A model generated the notes under the pieces. The model saw nothing but the letters and a program-made list of their open reading frames with translations. It was not told where the DNA came from and ran no database searches. Position numbers and translations under genes: made by a program. 64,000 nt of DNA from Falsirhodobacter flavus (GTDB lineage: Bacteria; Pseudomonadota; Alphaproteobacteria; Rhodobacterales; Rhodobacteraceae): positions 169,774 through 233,773 of the forward strand of contig JARWBI010000004.1 in NCBI GenBank assembly GCA_029846755.1, read 5' to 3'. Shown here piece after piece: positions 8,778 through 17,515 of this stretch (the stretch's first letter is position 1; the number at the start of each line of letters is the position of its first letter).

Positions 8778-9441
8778 GTCGGCGGTCCTTGAATTGCGCG
8801 AGGCGAAACTGGTGCTGGAGGGCAATGCCGGCCCGGTGGAGATATTGCGCGGGATCGACCTGACGGTATCGCGTGGGGAAAGTCTGGGTCTGGTCGGTCC
8901 TTCGGGGTCGGGCAAATCCTCGCTCCTGATGCTGATGGGCGGGCTGGAGCGGGCAAGCTCCGGCACGGTCCACGCGCTGGGCCAGGACCTGTCCGCGATG
9001 GACGAGGATGGGCTTGCACGCTTCCGCCGGGGGAATATGGGCGTGGTGTTCCAGTCTTTCCACCTGATCCCGACGATGACGGCGCGCGAAAACGTCGCGC
9101 TGGCGCTGGAACTGGCCGGGGAGCCGGATGCGGGCGAGCGGGCGGATGCGGAACTGGCCTCGGTGGGGCTGTCGCACCGGGCGGGGCATTACCCGCGCCA
9201 GATGTCGGGGGGCGAGCAGCAGCGTGTGGCTCTGGCCCGCGCATGGGTGACGCGGCCTGGCATTCTGCTGGCGGACGAGCCGACGGGAAACCTTGACGGC
9301 GCAACGGGCGCAGCGATCATGGACCTGCTGTTCGGGCTGCGCGATCTGGGCGCGACCTTGGTGCTGGTGACCCACGCGCCGGAACTGGCGGCGCGCTGCG
9401 ACCGGGTGGTGCGGCTGGCCGACGGGCGGGTGGACGCATGA
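8776..9441 (+). CDS. ABC transporter ATP-binding protein (YbbA/LolD-like)
   Basis: A 221-aa ATPase of the LolD/MacB/YbbA group. Walker A GPSGSGKS is at residues 41-48, the signature MSGGEQQRVALARA at about 138-151, Walker B ILLADEPTG at about 162-170, and a switch histidine in VLVTHAP follows. ATG 8776 is preceded by GGAGAGG at good spacing. Its stop overlaps the permease start (ATGA). With that permease it should form an extrusion-type ABC system rather than an importer. Substrates of YbbAP-type complexes are poorly known; lipid or hydrophobic molecules are suspected, which fits the divergent esterase neighbour. Confidence 0.9.
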   Translation: MSAVLELREAKLVLEGNAGPVEILRGIDLTVSRGESLGLVGPSGSGKSSLLMLMGGLERASSGTVHALGQDLSAMDEDGLARFRRGNMGVVFQSFHLIPTMTARENVALALELAGEPDAGERADAELASVGLSHRAGHYPRQMSGGEQQRVALARAWVTRPGILLADEPTGNLDGATGAAIMDLLFGLRDLGATLVLVTHAPELAARCDRVVRLADGRVDA

Positions 9442-11909
9442 AGCTGGCCTGGCGCATCGCCGCGCGCGAGCTTCGGGGTGGCATCGGCGGGTTTCGCGTG
9501 TTCCTTCTGTGCCTCGCGCTTGGGGTCGCGGCGATTGCGGCCATCGGGTCGGTTCGTGCTGCCATCGAACGCGGGTTGGCCGATCAGGGCGCGGTGCTTC
9601 TGGGCGGCGATGCCGAGATGAGCTTCACCTATCGCCTCGCCTCGCCCGAGGAGCGGGCCTTCATGGAGGGCGAAGCGACCGCGCTGTCGGAAACCGTCGA
9701 TTTCCGGTCGATGGCGGTGGCGGGCGACCAGCGGCTTCTGACGCAGGTGCGGGGGGTGGATGCCGCATGGCCGCTGGTCGGCGCGCCGCTGCTGGACCCG
9801 GCGATCCCGGTCGAACAGGCGCTGGCAGCGGGCGATCTGCCGGGGGCAGTGATGGACCCGTCGCTGGCGGCGCGGCTGGACCTGTCGGTGGGCGATCTTT
9901 TCACGCTGGGCGAGCGGCAGTTCCGCCTGACCGCGCTTTTGCTGCGCGAGCCGGACAGCGCCTCGGCCGGGTTCGCGCTGGCCCCGCGCACGGTGGTCTC
10001 GCTTGACGGCTTGCGCGGCTCGGGGCTTCTGTCGCCCGGCACGGTGTTCGACAGCGATTACCGGCTGATGCTGCCCCCGGGCGCGAACCCGGATGCCGTG
10101 CGCGCGCGGGCCGAGGCGGAGTTTTCCGAATCCGGGATGCGCTGGCGCGACAGCCGCCGCCCCTCGCCCTCGGTCGAACGGTTCGTGGACCGGATGGGAT
10201 CGTTTCTGGTGCTGGTCGGGCTGGCCGGGCTGGCCGTGGGCGGTATCGGCATCCAGTCGGCGGTTGCAGCCTATCTTGAGCGCAAGACGGCGACCATCGC
10301 CACGCTGCGGACGCTGGGCGCGCCCGGGCGGCTGGTGCTGGCGACCTATGCGATGCAGATCGGTGCGCTGGCGGTGATGGGCGTGACGGCGGGGCTGGTG
10401 GTCGGGACGCTGCTGCCGATGATCGCGGGGCGGTGGATCGCCTCGTCGCTGCCATTCGAGGTTCATTTCGGCCTCTATCCCCTGCCGCTGCTGGAGGCGG
10501 GGTTCTATGGCATCGTGACGGCGGCGCTGTTCACGCTGTGGCCGCTGGCGCGCTCGTCCCAGCTCCGGGCGGCGGCGCTGTATCGCGGGGCCGAGGGGCG
10601 GGTGCCGCGCGGCTATGCCTTCGGGATCGCGGGGCTGCTGGGTCTTCTGGTGGGCGGGGCAGTGTGGTTTTCGGGGATACCCGATCTGGCGCTGGCGACG
10701 GCGGCGGGGATCGCAGGGGCGCTGGCGCTTCTGGCGTTGGCCGCGCGAGGGGTGCGTGCGCTGGCGCAGCGTGGGGCGCGGCGGGCAAAGGGCGCGGTGA
10801 CGCGGCTGGCGGTGGGTGCCGTCGGGACGGGGGGCGAGGCTCGGTCGGTGATCCTGTCGCTCGGCCTCGGGCTGACGGTGCTGGCGGCCATTGGCCAGAT
10901 CGACGCCAACCTGCGCAGCGCCATCGACCGCGACCTGCCGGAGCGTGCGCCGTCCTATTTCTTCGTCGATATCCAGACCGACCAGCTTCAGGGGTTCCTC
11001 GACCGCGTAACCACCGACGCTTCGGTCAGCCGCGTCGACAATGCGCCGATGCTGCGGGGCGTGCTGACCCGCATCAACGGCCAACCTGCACGAGAGGTCG
11101 CGGGCGATCACTGGGTCCTGCGCGGCGACCGGGGCGTCAGCTTTGCCGACACGGTCGAAACCGTGGCAGGGGAAAGCTGGCCCAAGGATTACACCGGCCC
11201 TCCGCAGATCAGCTTTTCCGCCGAGGCGGCTGGCGAGATGGGGCTGTCGCTTGGCGACCGCATCACCGTCAACATCCTTGGCCGCGACATCGAGGCGGAG
11301 TTGACCAGCCTGCGCGAGGTGGACTTTTCCGATGCCGGGATGGGGTTCGTGATGATGATGAACCCCTCTGCACTGGCGGGTGCGCCGCATACATCCATCG
11401 CAACCGTCTATTCGGCGGGCGAGGAGGCGCTGCTGCGCGATCTGGGCCGGGAATATCCCAACATCACCGCGATCCGGGTGGCCGATGCCATTGCCCGCGT
11501 GACCGAGGCGCTTGACGCCATCGCAACGGCAACACGCGCGGCGGCGGCGATCACGCTGCTGACCGGAGTGGTCGTGCTGATCGGCACGGCGGCAGCGGGC
11601 GAGAAGGCCCGCGTGCAGGAGGCTGCGGTGCTGAAGGTGCTGGGTGCGACGCGGGGGCGCATCCTTGCCAGCTTTGCGCTGCGGTCGGCGCTGATGGGGG
11701 CGGCGGCAGGCATCGTCGCCGTGATCGGCGGCGGTTTGGCCGGCTGGGCGGTGATGCGCTTCGTGATGGAGGCGGATTTTGCCTTTGCACCGCTGTCGGC
11801 GCTGGTCGTGGTGCTGGGCGGGATCGCAGCAACGCTGGCCGCCGGCATGGTCTTTGCCTGGCGGCCCCTGTCGGCGCGTCCCGCCCGCGTGCTGCGCGCC
11901 GCGGATTAG
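9438..11909 (+). CDS. ABC transporter permease (YbbP-like, duplicated FtsX domains)
   Basis: An 823-aa inner-membrane permease. One transmembrane helix near the N-terminus (about 20-40) is followed by a large periplasmic domain to about 245. Two FtsX-like blocks of helices then follow (about 255-370 and 700-815), each with the (A/T)LRTLGA or VLKVLGA turn typical of MacB/LolC relatives. The size matches YbbP-type proteins with two FtsX repeats. It is coupled by ATGA to the ATPase. The TAG stop (11907-11909) shares three bases with the stop of the convergent GST gene. Confidence 0.88.
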   Translation: MKLAWRIAARELRGGIGGFRVFLLCLALGVAAIAAIGSVRAAIERGLADQGAVLLGGDAEMSFTYRLASPEERAFMEGEATALSETVDFRSMAVAGDQRLLTQVRGVDAAWPLVGAPLLDPAIPVEQALAAGDLPGAVMDPSLAARLDLSVGDLFTLGERQFRLTALLLREPDSASAGFALAPRTVVSLDGLRGSGLLSPGTVFDSDYRLMLPPGANPDAVRARAEAEFSESGMRWRDSRRPSPSVERFVDRMGSFLVLVGLAGLAVGGIGIQSAVAAYLERKTATIATLRTLGAPGRLVLATYAMQIGALAVMGVTAGLVVGTLLPMIAGRWIASSLPFEVHFGLYPLPLLEAGFYGIVTAALFTLWPLARSSQLRAAALYRGAEGRVPRGYAFGIAGLLGLLVGGAVWFSGIPDLALATAAGIAGALALLALAARGVRALAQRGARRAKGAVTRLAVGAVGTGGEARSVILSLGLGLTVLAAIGQIDANLRSAIDRDLPERAPSYFFVDIQTDQLQGFLDRVTTDASVSRVDNAPMLRGVLTRINGQPAREVAGDHWVLRGDRGVSFADTVETVAGESWPKDYTGPPQISFSAEAAGEMGLSLGDRITVNILGRDIEAELTSLREVDFSDAGMGFVMMMNPSALAGAPHTSIATVYSAGEEALLRDLGREYPNITAIRVADAIARVTEALDAIATATRAAAAITLLTGVVVLIGTAAAGEKARVQEAAVLKVLGATRGRILASFALRSALMGAAAGIVAVIGGGLAGWAVMRFVMEADFAFAPLSALVVVLGGIAATLAAGMVFAWRPLSARPARVLRAAD

Positions 11910-12580
11910 GGGCGGGCGGGGATGTTCGATCCCTTCTGCACCGCAGGACGGGCAAGGAAACGGTCAAGATAGGCGGGGACGTGCTTCAGATCGTTCCAGC
12001 CCGCAATCTCGGCCGCCTTGTAGAAGTCGCGCAGGGTCCGCAGCCACAGGCAGATGGCGATGTCGGCGATGGAATAGTCCCCGGCGATCCAGTCGCGCCC
12101 TTCCAGCGCGCCGTCCAGCACTTTCAGCAGCCGTTCCGCCTCGGCCCGGTAGCGTTCCTTCGGGCGGGGATCGTCGATCTCTTTCCCTGCGAAATGGTGG
12201 AAATAGCCAAGCTGGCCGAACATCGGGCCAATCCCACCCATCTGGAACATCAGCCATTGCAGGATTTCGTATCGGTTCGCATCCGGCAGCAGCTTGCCCG
12301 ACTTCTCCGCCAGATAGATCAGGATCGCGCCGCTTTCGAACAGCGCCACCGGGCCTTCGGGATCGATGATGGCGGGGATCTTGTTGTTCGGGTTCAGCGA
12401 CAGGAATTCGGGGCTGAATTGGTCGTTCTTGGCGAAATCGACCAGGTGCGGTTCGTATTTCAGGCCCATCTCCTCCAGCGCGATGGAGACTTTCTGCCCG
12501 TTCGGGGTCGGCAGCGAATAAAGCTGGATCGCGGTGGGATCGGCTGCGGGCCAGCGGCGTGTAATCGGATGGTCGAACAT
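11906..12580 (-). CDS. glutathione S-transferase family protein (YghU/YfcG-like)
   Basis: A 224-aa GST. The thioredoxin-like N-terminal domain contains YSLPTPNGQKVSIALEE (about 21-37), where the TPNGQK stretch is typical of the Nu-class YfcG/YghU disulfide reductases, plus the cis-proline region NNKIPAI and the ESGAIL motif that binds the glutathione gamma-glutamyl group. The alpha-helical C-terminal domain has SIADIAIC. ATG 12580 has AAGGAA seven bases upstream. Likely activity is glutathione-dependent thiol/disulfide exchange in the cytoplasm; the substrate is unknown. It overlaps the convergent permease stop by four bases. Confidence 0.88.
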   Translation of the reverse strand: MFDHPITRRWPAADPTAIQLYSLPTPNGQKVSIALEEMGLKYEPHLVDFAKNDQFSPEFLSLNPNNKIPAIIDPEGPVALFESGAILIYLAEKSGKLLPDANRYEILQWLMFQMGGIGPMFGQLGYFHHFAGKEIDDPRPKERYRAEAERLLKVLDGALEGRDWIAGDYSIADIAICLWLRTLRDFYKAAEIAGWNDLKHVPAYLDRFLARPAVQKGSNIPARP

Positions 12581-12700
12581 GCACGGTTCCTTTTCGGTTA
12601 TTTCACAGGCAGATAATCACGATTTTCCATTCGCCAAATGCCGCGATCGTGACATATTCGGCAGAGTGACTGTGCAAAACAGCCGGAAAGGGACAACGCC

Positions 12701-13138
12701 ATGCTTCAGGAATTCAAGACGTTCATCGCGCGGGGCAACGTTCTTGACCTTGCCGTCGGTATCATCATCGGTGCGGCCTTCACGGCCATCGTGAATTCGA
12801 TGGTGCAGGACCTCATCAACCCGGTCATCGGCCTCATCATCGGCGGGATCGACTTCACCAACCTCTATTTCGTGATGTCGGGCAATGTGCCCGAGGGCGC
12901 GGGTCTGCAGACGGCCAAGGATTCGGGCGCGGCGGTCTTTGCCTATGGCTCGTTCATCATGGCCTGCTTCAACTTCTTCATCATCGCCTTCGTGGTGTTC
13001 ATGCTGGTCAAGGTCGTGAACAAGGCCAAGGATTCCGCGCTCCGCAAAGAGCAGGTGGAAGCTGCGCCCAAGGGGCCGACGCAAGAGGAACTGCTGGCCC
13101 AGATCCGTGATCTGCTGGCCAGCAAGCCCACGATCTGA
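12701..13138 (+). CDS. mscL: large-conductance mechanosensitive channel MscL
   Basis: A 145-aa homopentameric membrane channel that opens under membrane tension and releases solutes during osmotic downshock. The N-terminal amphipathic helix [19 protein letters not shown] (2-20) and TM1 [14 protein letters not shown] are followed by the conserved D(L/F)INP motif near 36-40, a periplasmic loop, TM2 at about 85-110 ([18 protein letters not shown]), and a C-terminal helix ending in LLAQIRDLL. An AAAGGG ribosome site precedes the ATG. Its TGA abuts the convergent ald stop, so that TGATCA covers both stop codons. Confidence 0.96.
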   Translation: MLQEFKTFIARGNVLDLAVGIIIGAAFTAIVNSMVQDLINPVIGLIIGGIDFTNLYFVMSGNVPEGAGLQTAKDSGAAVFAYGSFIMACFNFFIIAFVVFMLVKVVNKAKDSALRKEQVEAAPKGPTQEELLAQIRDLLASKPTI

Positions 13139-14251
13139 TCAGGCCGCCAGCGCCCGCGAGGGCGCCAGCACATCGATGCCGAGCGCCAGACCGACCGCAT
13201 CATAGGTCAGGTGCCCGGCATGGGTGTTCAGCCCCGCCAGCAGGTGCGGATCCTCCTCGCAGGCGCGGCGCCAGCCTTTGTCCGCGATCGCCAGCATGAA
13301 GGGCAGCGTCGCATTGCCCAAAGCCTGGGTGGAGGTCCGCGCCACGGCGCCCGGCATGTTCGCCACGCAGTAATGCATGATCCCGTCCACGTCATAGATC
13401 GGGTCCTGATGCGTGGTGGGGCGCGAGGTCTCGAAACAGCCGCCCTGGTCGATGGCGACATCGACGATGGCCGCGCCCGGCTTCATCGTTCCAAGCTGCG
13501 CCCGCGTCACCAGTTTCGGGGCCGCCGCGCCGGGGATCAGCACCGCGCCGATCACCAGATCGGATTCCGCGACCAGTTCCGCCACCGCCGCCTGCGAGGC
13601 GTAAGCCGCCTTGAAGTCGCGCGAAAAGATGTCGTCCAGATAGCGCAGGCGGGGCAGCGAGCGGTCCAGCACCGTCACATCCGCGCCCATCCCCGCCGCG
13701 ACCCGCGCCGCATGGGTGCCGACCACACCGCCGCCGATCACCGCGACCTTGGCCGGGGCAACGCCCGGAACGCCGCCCAGCAGCACGCCGCGCCCGCCAT
13801 TGGCGCGCTGCAGTGTCCATGCGCCCACCTGCGGCGCAAGACGGCCCGCAACCTCGGACATCGGGGCCAGCAAAGGCAGACCGCCGTTGCGGTCCGTTAC
13901 CGTCTCATACGCGATGGCGGTCACACCCGAGGCGAGCAGGTCGCGTGTCTGGTCCGGGTCGGGCGCCAGATGCAGATAGGTGAACAGCACCTGACCTTCG
14001 CGCAGACGCTTGCGTTCGACGGCCTGCGGCTCCTTCACCTTGACGACCATGTCGGCAGCGAAGACATCCTCGACGCTCCCAAGGCTGGCCCCTGCGGCGG
14101 TATAATCGTCATCGCTGAAGCCCGCGCCGAGGCCGGCGCCCTGTTCGACGGTGACCTGATGGCCATGCGCCACCGCCTCCTGCACCGCTGCGGGCGTCAG
14201 GCCGACACGAAACTCCTGCGGTTTGATTTCCTTTGGGCAACCGATTTTCAT
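13139..14251 (-). CDS. ald: alanine dehydrogenase
   Basis: A 370-aa NAD+-dependent L-alanine dehydrogenase, interconverting L-alanine with pyruvate and ammonia. The N-terminus KIGCPKEIKPQEFRVGLTP is characteristic, a VKVKEPQ stretch holds the pyruvate-binding lysine near 75, and the dinucleotide fold GGGVVGTHAARVA lies near 173-185. Length equals the family norm. A strong GGGGAGG site precedes the ATG. It is transcribed away from an Lrp/AsnC-type regulator across a 131-base gap, the usual ald/aldR layout, so induction by alanine through that regulator is likely (inference). Confidence 0.96.
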   Translation of the reverse strand: MKIGCPKEIKPQEFRVGLTPAAVQEAVAHGHQVTVEQGAGLGAGFSDDDYTAAGASLGSVEDVFAADMVVKVKEPQAVERKRLREGQVLFTYLHLAPDPDQTRDLLASGVTAIAYETVTDRNGGLPLLAPMSEVAGRLAPQVGAWTLQRANGGRGVLLGGVPGVAPAKVAVIGGGVVGTHAARVAAGMGADVTVLDRSLPRLRYLDDIFSRDFKAAYASQAAVAELVAESDLVIGAVLIPGAAAPKLVTRAQLGTMKPGAAIVDVAIDQGGCFETSRPTTHQDPIYDVDGIMHYCVANMPGAVARTSTQALGNATLPFMLAIADKGWRRACEEDPHLLAGLNTHAGHLTYDAVGLALGIDVLAPSRALAA

Positions 14252-14320
14252 TCTATCCTCCCCTTTTGCCCAAGGATGGCACCCCGCGCGAAGCGATGCT
14301 TTGAAAAAACGCCTTGTTCA

Positions 14321-14334
14321 CGGTGGTTTCACCG
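14321..14334. promoter_or_regulatory. possible Lrp-type operator between ald and its regulator
   Basis: An inverted repeat CGGTG-GTTT-CACCG lies in the 131-base gap between the divergent ald and Lrp/AsnC genes, flanked by A/T-rich tracts (TTGAAAAAAC upstream, GCAATAT downstream). Lrp-family proteins bind dyads flanked by AT-rich DNA, so this could be where the regulator controls both promoters. The short arms make chance occurrence possible. Confidence 0.3.
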
Positions 14335-14382
14335 CAATATCCTGCGAAGCCCGCCATTTTTGCAGAAGAAAATTCGACGATC

Positions 14383-14841
14383 ATGCAGCTTGACGCCACC
14401 GACCGCCGTATCCTGACAGTGCTTCAGAAGGAGGGGCGGATCAGCAACGCGACCCTGTCCGAACGGGTGAACCTGTCGCCTTCTGCCTGCCATCGCCGCG
14501 TGCAACGGCTGGAGGAGGAGGGCTTCATCGCCGGTTACGTCGCGCTTTTGGATGCGCGCAAGATGGCCCGTCCGACGGTGGTGTTCGTAGAAATCACGCT
14601 GTCGGGGCAGGCGGATGAGGTTCTGGCCGCCTTCGAATCGGCGGTGCAAAAGATCCCGGATGTGCTGGAATGCCATCTGATGGCGGGAACGGCTGATTAC
14701 CTGCTGAAGGTCGTCGCGCAGGATACCGAGGATTTTGCCCGCATCCACCGCCAGCATCTGGCCCGCTTGCCGGGCGTTGCACAGATGCATTCGTCCTTCG
14801 CGTTGAAGACCGTGTTCCGCACCACCGCCATCCCGGTATGA
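14383..14841 (+). CDS. Lrp/AsnC-family transcriptional regulator (probable ald activator)
   Basis: A 152-aa feast/famine regulator. The N-terminal helix-turn-helix (about 5-55) contains DRRILTVLQKEGRISNATLSE, with LSPSACHRRVQRLEEEG as recognition helix and wing. A RAM ligand-binding domain follows from about 65 with GTADYLLKV near 108. The frame is open upstream, but ATG 14383 gives the standard N-terminus (MQLDATDRRIL). It is divergent from alanine dehydrogenase, so it most likely senses alanine or another amino acid and controls ald and itself. The ligand is inferred from position only. Confidence 0.9.
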   Translation: MQLDATDRRILTVLQKEGRISNATLSERVNLSPSACHRRVQRLEEEGFIAGYVALLDARKMARPTVVFVEITLSGQADEVLAAFESAVQKIPDVLECHLMAGTADYLLKVVAQDTEDFARIHRQHLARLPGVAQMHSSFALKTVFRTTAIPV

Positions 14842-14870
14842 AAAAACCCCCGTCGAGACGGGGGTTCTTC
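14841..14870 (-). terminator. Rho-independent terminator, mainly for rpsU
   Basis: A perfect stem, AACCCCCGTC pairing with GACGGGGGTT (14845-14854 with 14857-14866), lies between the ends of the convergent Lrp and rpsU genes. On the minus strand it is followed directly by six T residues, so it should end rpsU transcripts efficiently; on the plus strand the tail is only TTCTTC. It may act in both directions. Confidence 0.8.
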
Positions 14871-14908
14871 AGATGGCACCGGAATGCCACAGCATTGGCA
14901 AGAACGCC

Positions 14909-15115
14909 TTAGAGGTTGCCCTCACGTTGCGCCTTCTTGCGCGCGAGTTTGCGCGCACGGCGAACGGCTTCGGCTTGCTCGCGTGCTTTTTTCACGGAGG
15001 GTTTCTCGAAATGCTGCTTGAGCTTCATTTCGCGGAAAACGCCTTCGCGCTGAAGTTTCTTCTTCAGGGCGCGGAGTGCCTGTTCGACGTTATTGTCACG
15101 AACGCTGACCTGCAT
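14909..15115 (-). CDS. rpsU: 30S ribosomal protein S21
   Basis: A 68-aa, strongly basic protein. The start [19 protein letters not shown] is diagnostic of bacterial S21, and the C-terminal half is rich in Arg and Lys ([20 protein letters not shown]). S21 sits on the 30S platform near the anti-Shine-Dalgarno region and helps initiation. A GGAAGG site lies somewhat far (about 12 bases) from the ATG. It is a single-gene unit followed by a strong terminator on its own strand. Confidence 0.97.
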   Translation of the reverse strand: MQVSVRDNNVEQALRALKKKLQREGVFREMKLKQHFEKPSVKKAREQAEAVRRARKLARKKAQREGNL

Positions 15116-15212
15116 GTGGTTGTCACCACCTTCCTAAGTTAGAGTTGCACGAATGTGCAGGCTCGCGGCCTATATCAAACAGCGATGCCCCTGTCCACCG
15201 GAAGGAAGAACG

Positions 15213-15869
15213 ATGGAATCGACCGAAGCGAAGAATGCCGTGCTGGATGCGGCACTGGCCCATGTGGCCTTCGATGGCTGGTCCGAAACGACGCTGCGTG
15301 CCGCCAGCGCCGATGCGGGGGTCGCGCCGGGGCTGGCGCGGGCGCTGTTCCCGCGCGGGGCGATGGATCTGGCGCTGGCCTATCACCACCGGGGCGATGC
15401 GGACATGGTGGATCGCGCGAAGATGGCCGATTTGCCCCCGCGGATGACGGACAAGGTCGCGACCCTGATCCGCTATCGGTTGGAGGCTGCGGATCGCGAG
15501 GCGGTGCGTCGCGGATCGACCCTGTTCGCGCTGCCGCAGCACGCAGGCGATGGTGCCAGGGCGATCTGGGGCACGGCGGACGCGATCTGGACCGCGCTGG
15601 GCGACACATCGGGCGATGTGAACTGGTATACGAAACGCGCCACGCTTTCTGCGGTTTATGGCGCGACGGTGCTGTATTGGCTTGGCGACGACAGCACCGA
15701 CCATCACGCCACGTGGGAGTTTCTGGACCGCCGGCTGGATGGCGTGATGCAGTTCGAAAAGATGAAGGCCAGGTTCGCGGGCAATCCCTTGGCCAAGGCG
15801 GCGGCGATGCCGTTCTCGTGGATCAAGGCACCGCGCGGGACCGACGATCTGCCGGGGCGCACACGGTGA
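15213..15869 (+). CDS. COQ9-family protein
   Basis: A 218-aa protein of the COQ9 family, whose mitochondrial relatives bind lipids and assist the COQ7 hydroxylase in ubiquinone synthesis. It opens with a TetR-like helical region (AVLDAALAHVAFDGWSETTL, about 9-28), then the conserved DWY-like stretch DVNWYTKRATLSAVYGATVLYW (about 132-153), where the family has its substrate pocket. I chose ATG 15213 for its GAAGGAAGA ribosome site. The stop overlaps the quinone oxidoreductase start (GTGA), so the two are coupled; a shared quinone-related role is an attractive inference. Confidence 0.85.
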   Translation: MESTEAKNAVLDAALAHVAFDGWSETTLRAASADAGVAPGLARALFPRGAMDLALAYHHRGDADMVDRAKMADLPPRMTDKVATLIRYRLEAADREAVRRGSTLFALPQHAGDGARAIWGTADAIWTALGDTSGDVNWYTKRATLSAVYGATVLYWLGDDSTDHHATWEFLDRRLDGVMQFEKMKARFAGNPLAKAAAMPFSWIKAPRGTDDLPGRTR

Positions 15870-16864
15870 GCGATCAGCCGGAACTGATGCGGGCCATCGC
15901 CATCACCGAACATGGCGGGCCGGAGGTCTTGAAGATCGACTATGTCCCGACCCCGGTGCCGGGGCATGGGCAGATACTGATCCGGGTGGCCTTCGCGGGG
16001 GTCAACCGCCCCGACGCGCTGCAACGGGCGGGGGCCTACAACCCGCCTGCGGGGGCATCGCCCTTGCCGGGGCTGGAATGTTCGGGGCATGTCGCCGCCG
16101 TGGGTCCGGGTGTGACGCGCTGGCGCGTGGGCGATGCGGTCTGCGCGCTGCTGCCGGGCGGCGGCTATGCCAGTCACGCGCTGACATGGGAAAGCCATGC
16201 GCTGCCGATCCCCGAAGGGCTGTCGATGGCCGAGGCGGCCTGCCTGCCCGAAACCTGTTTGACCGTCTGGTCGAACATGGTCATGCGCGGCGGCCTTCGC
16301 GCGGGCGAGCGGTTTTTGGTCCATGGCGGATCGTCGGGCATCGGCACGACCGCGATCCAGATCGCCGACGCCCTTGGCGCGCGGGTCTTCGCGACCGCTG
16401 GCAGTGCGGAAAAATGTGCGGCCATCGCGGAACTGGGGGCCGAGGCGATCAACTACCGCGACGATGATTTCGTGGCGATCCTGCGGGCGACCGGGGGGGC
16501 GGACCTGATCCTCGACATGGTGGGCGGGCCGTATCTGCAGCGCAACGTCAAGGCGCTGGCCGATGACGGGCGGCTGGTGCAGATCGCCTTTCTGTCGGGC
16601 GCGAAGGTGGATCTGAACTTTGCCGAGGTGATGATGCGCCGCCTGACGATCACCGGATCGACGCTGCGCCCGCAATCGGTGCTGCAAAAGGCCCGCATTG
16701 CGGAACAGGTAGAAACCCATGTCTGGCCGATGATCGCACGCGGGGCGCTGCGCCCGGTGATGGACAGCACCTTCGCGCTGGACGACGCGGCCAAGGCTCA
16801 TGCGCGCATGGAAAGCTCCGCCCATATCGGCAAAATCGTGCTGGAGGTGCCGGGCGACGATTAA
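15866..16864 (+). CDS. NAD(P)H-quinone oxidoreductase (zinc-less MDR family)
   Basis: A 332-aa medium-chain dehydrogenase/reductase of the zeta-crystallin/PIG3 group, which reduces quinones one or two electrons at a time using NAD(P)H. The catalytic domain starts with MRAIAITEHGGPEVL, the family segment FAGVNRPDALQRAG lies near 42-55, and the cofactor site VHGGSSGIGTTAIQIA near 151-166. The zinc ligands of alcohol dehydrogenases are absent. GTG 15866 overlaps the COQ9 stop; ATG 15887 is the alternative and would remove seven residues. The stop shares TTAA with the convergent RNase T2 gene. Confidence 0.88.
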   Translation: MSDQPELMRAIAITEHGGPEVLKIDYVPTPVPGHGQILIRVAFAGVNRPDALQRAGAYNPPAGASPLPGLECSGHVAAVGPGVTRWRVGDAVCALLPGGGYASHALTWESHALPIPEGLSMAEAACLPETCLTVWSNMVMRGGLRAGERFLVHGGSSGIGTTAIQIADALGARVFATAGSAEKCAAIAELGAEAINYRDDDFVAILRATGGADLILDMVGGPYLQRNVKALADDGRLVQIAFLSGAKVDLNFAEVMMRRLTITGSTLRPQSVLQKARIAEQVETHVWPMIARGALRPVMDSTFALDDAAKAHARMESSAHIGKIVLEVPGDD

Positions 16865-17442
16865 CGCCCCGGCATTTCCGCATCCCGCAGGCGGCATTCG
16901 CGCATGGCCGCCTCGCAGGGGCGGGGGCTGAGGTCGCGGGTCAGACAGATGCGGACCTCGTCGATCATGCCGTCGTCGCAGGTGACGGCGATGGATTCGG
17001 CGTCCAGCGCGGGATTCGCCTCGATGAAGGCATCCTCGACCACGCTGGCGGGCAGGCGGATGTCGTCGCGCAGGCGGGTGAAGACCTCGGGCAGCTCGAT
17101 CCGCGCGTAAGCCTCGCGCGTCAGGGCATAATAGTCGCGGCCCGAAAGGCCGGAACAGCGCCCATGCTTCTTCCACTGATACCACGGCAGGCCGGGGGGC
17201 ATGATGTCCTCCATCGCGCGGCTCTCGGCCCGCGTCGGATCGCGCCCGCCGTCGCACCACTCGGGCCAGCCGCCCCCATCCTGCGGCCAGAGCCCATGCA
17301 GAACGAAGCCCTGCCGCCGGTCGCATTGCGCGCCGTCATTGCCTTGGGCGCACCATGTCGGCGACCATGACAACGACAGGATGTAATGGTCGAAGGCCGC
17401 CGCGGGCGAGCCAAGCAGCATCAGCGCAAGGATCAGACGCAT
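16861..17442 (-). CDS. ribonuclease T2 family protein
   Basis: A 193-aa secreted endoribonuclease. An N-terminal signal peptide (about 1-16, ending PAAA) is followed by LSLSWSPTWC, the CAS1 active-site motif FVLHGLWPQ (about 46-54) and CAS2 YQWKKHGRCSG (about 87-97), carrying the two catalytic histidines. Several cysteines suggest disulfides in the periplasm. These enzymes cleave single-stranded RNA via 2',3'-cyclic phosphates. A GGGGAAGGG site precedes the ATG. The gene ends in TTAA shared with the quinone oxidoreductase, and its start region is shared with the divergent trcR gene. Confidence 0.92.
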   Translation of the reverse strand: MRLILALMLLGSPAAAFDHYILSLSWSPTWCAQGNDGAQCDRRQGFVLHGLWPQDGGGWPEWCDGGRDPTRAESRAMEDIMPPGLPWYQWKKHGRCSGLSGRDYYALTREAYARIELPEVFTRLRDDIRLPASVVEDAFIEANPALDAESIAVTCDDGMIDEVRICLTRDLSPRPCEAAMRECRLRDAEMPGR

Positions 17443-17515
17443 TTTCCCTTCCCCTTCGCTGCGGCCCGGACTATATAGCGGGTCAATTCCCGAAAACGAA
17501 ACCTCGCGGGTCCCG

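Noticed and set aside
9189..11390. A 733-codon minus-strand frame opposite the YbbP-like permease
   Set aside because: It is an antisense shadow, dominated by Arg, Gln and His repeats, over a clear ABC permease gene.
14873..15142. An 89-codon plus-strand frame opposite rpsU
   Set aside because: rpsU on the other strand is unmistakable; this is its complement.
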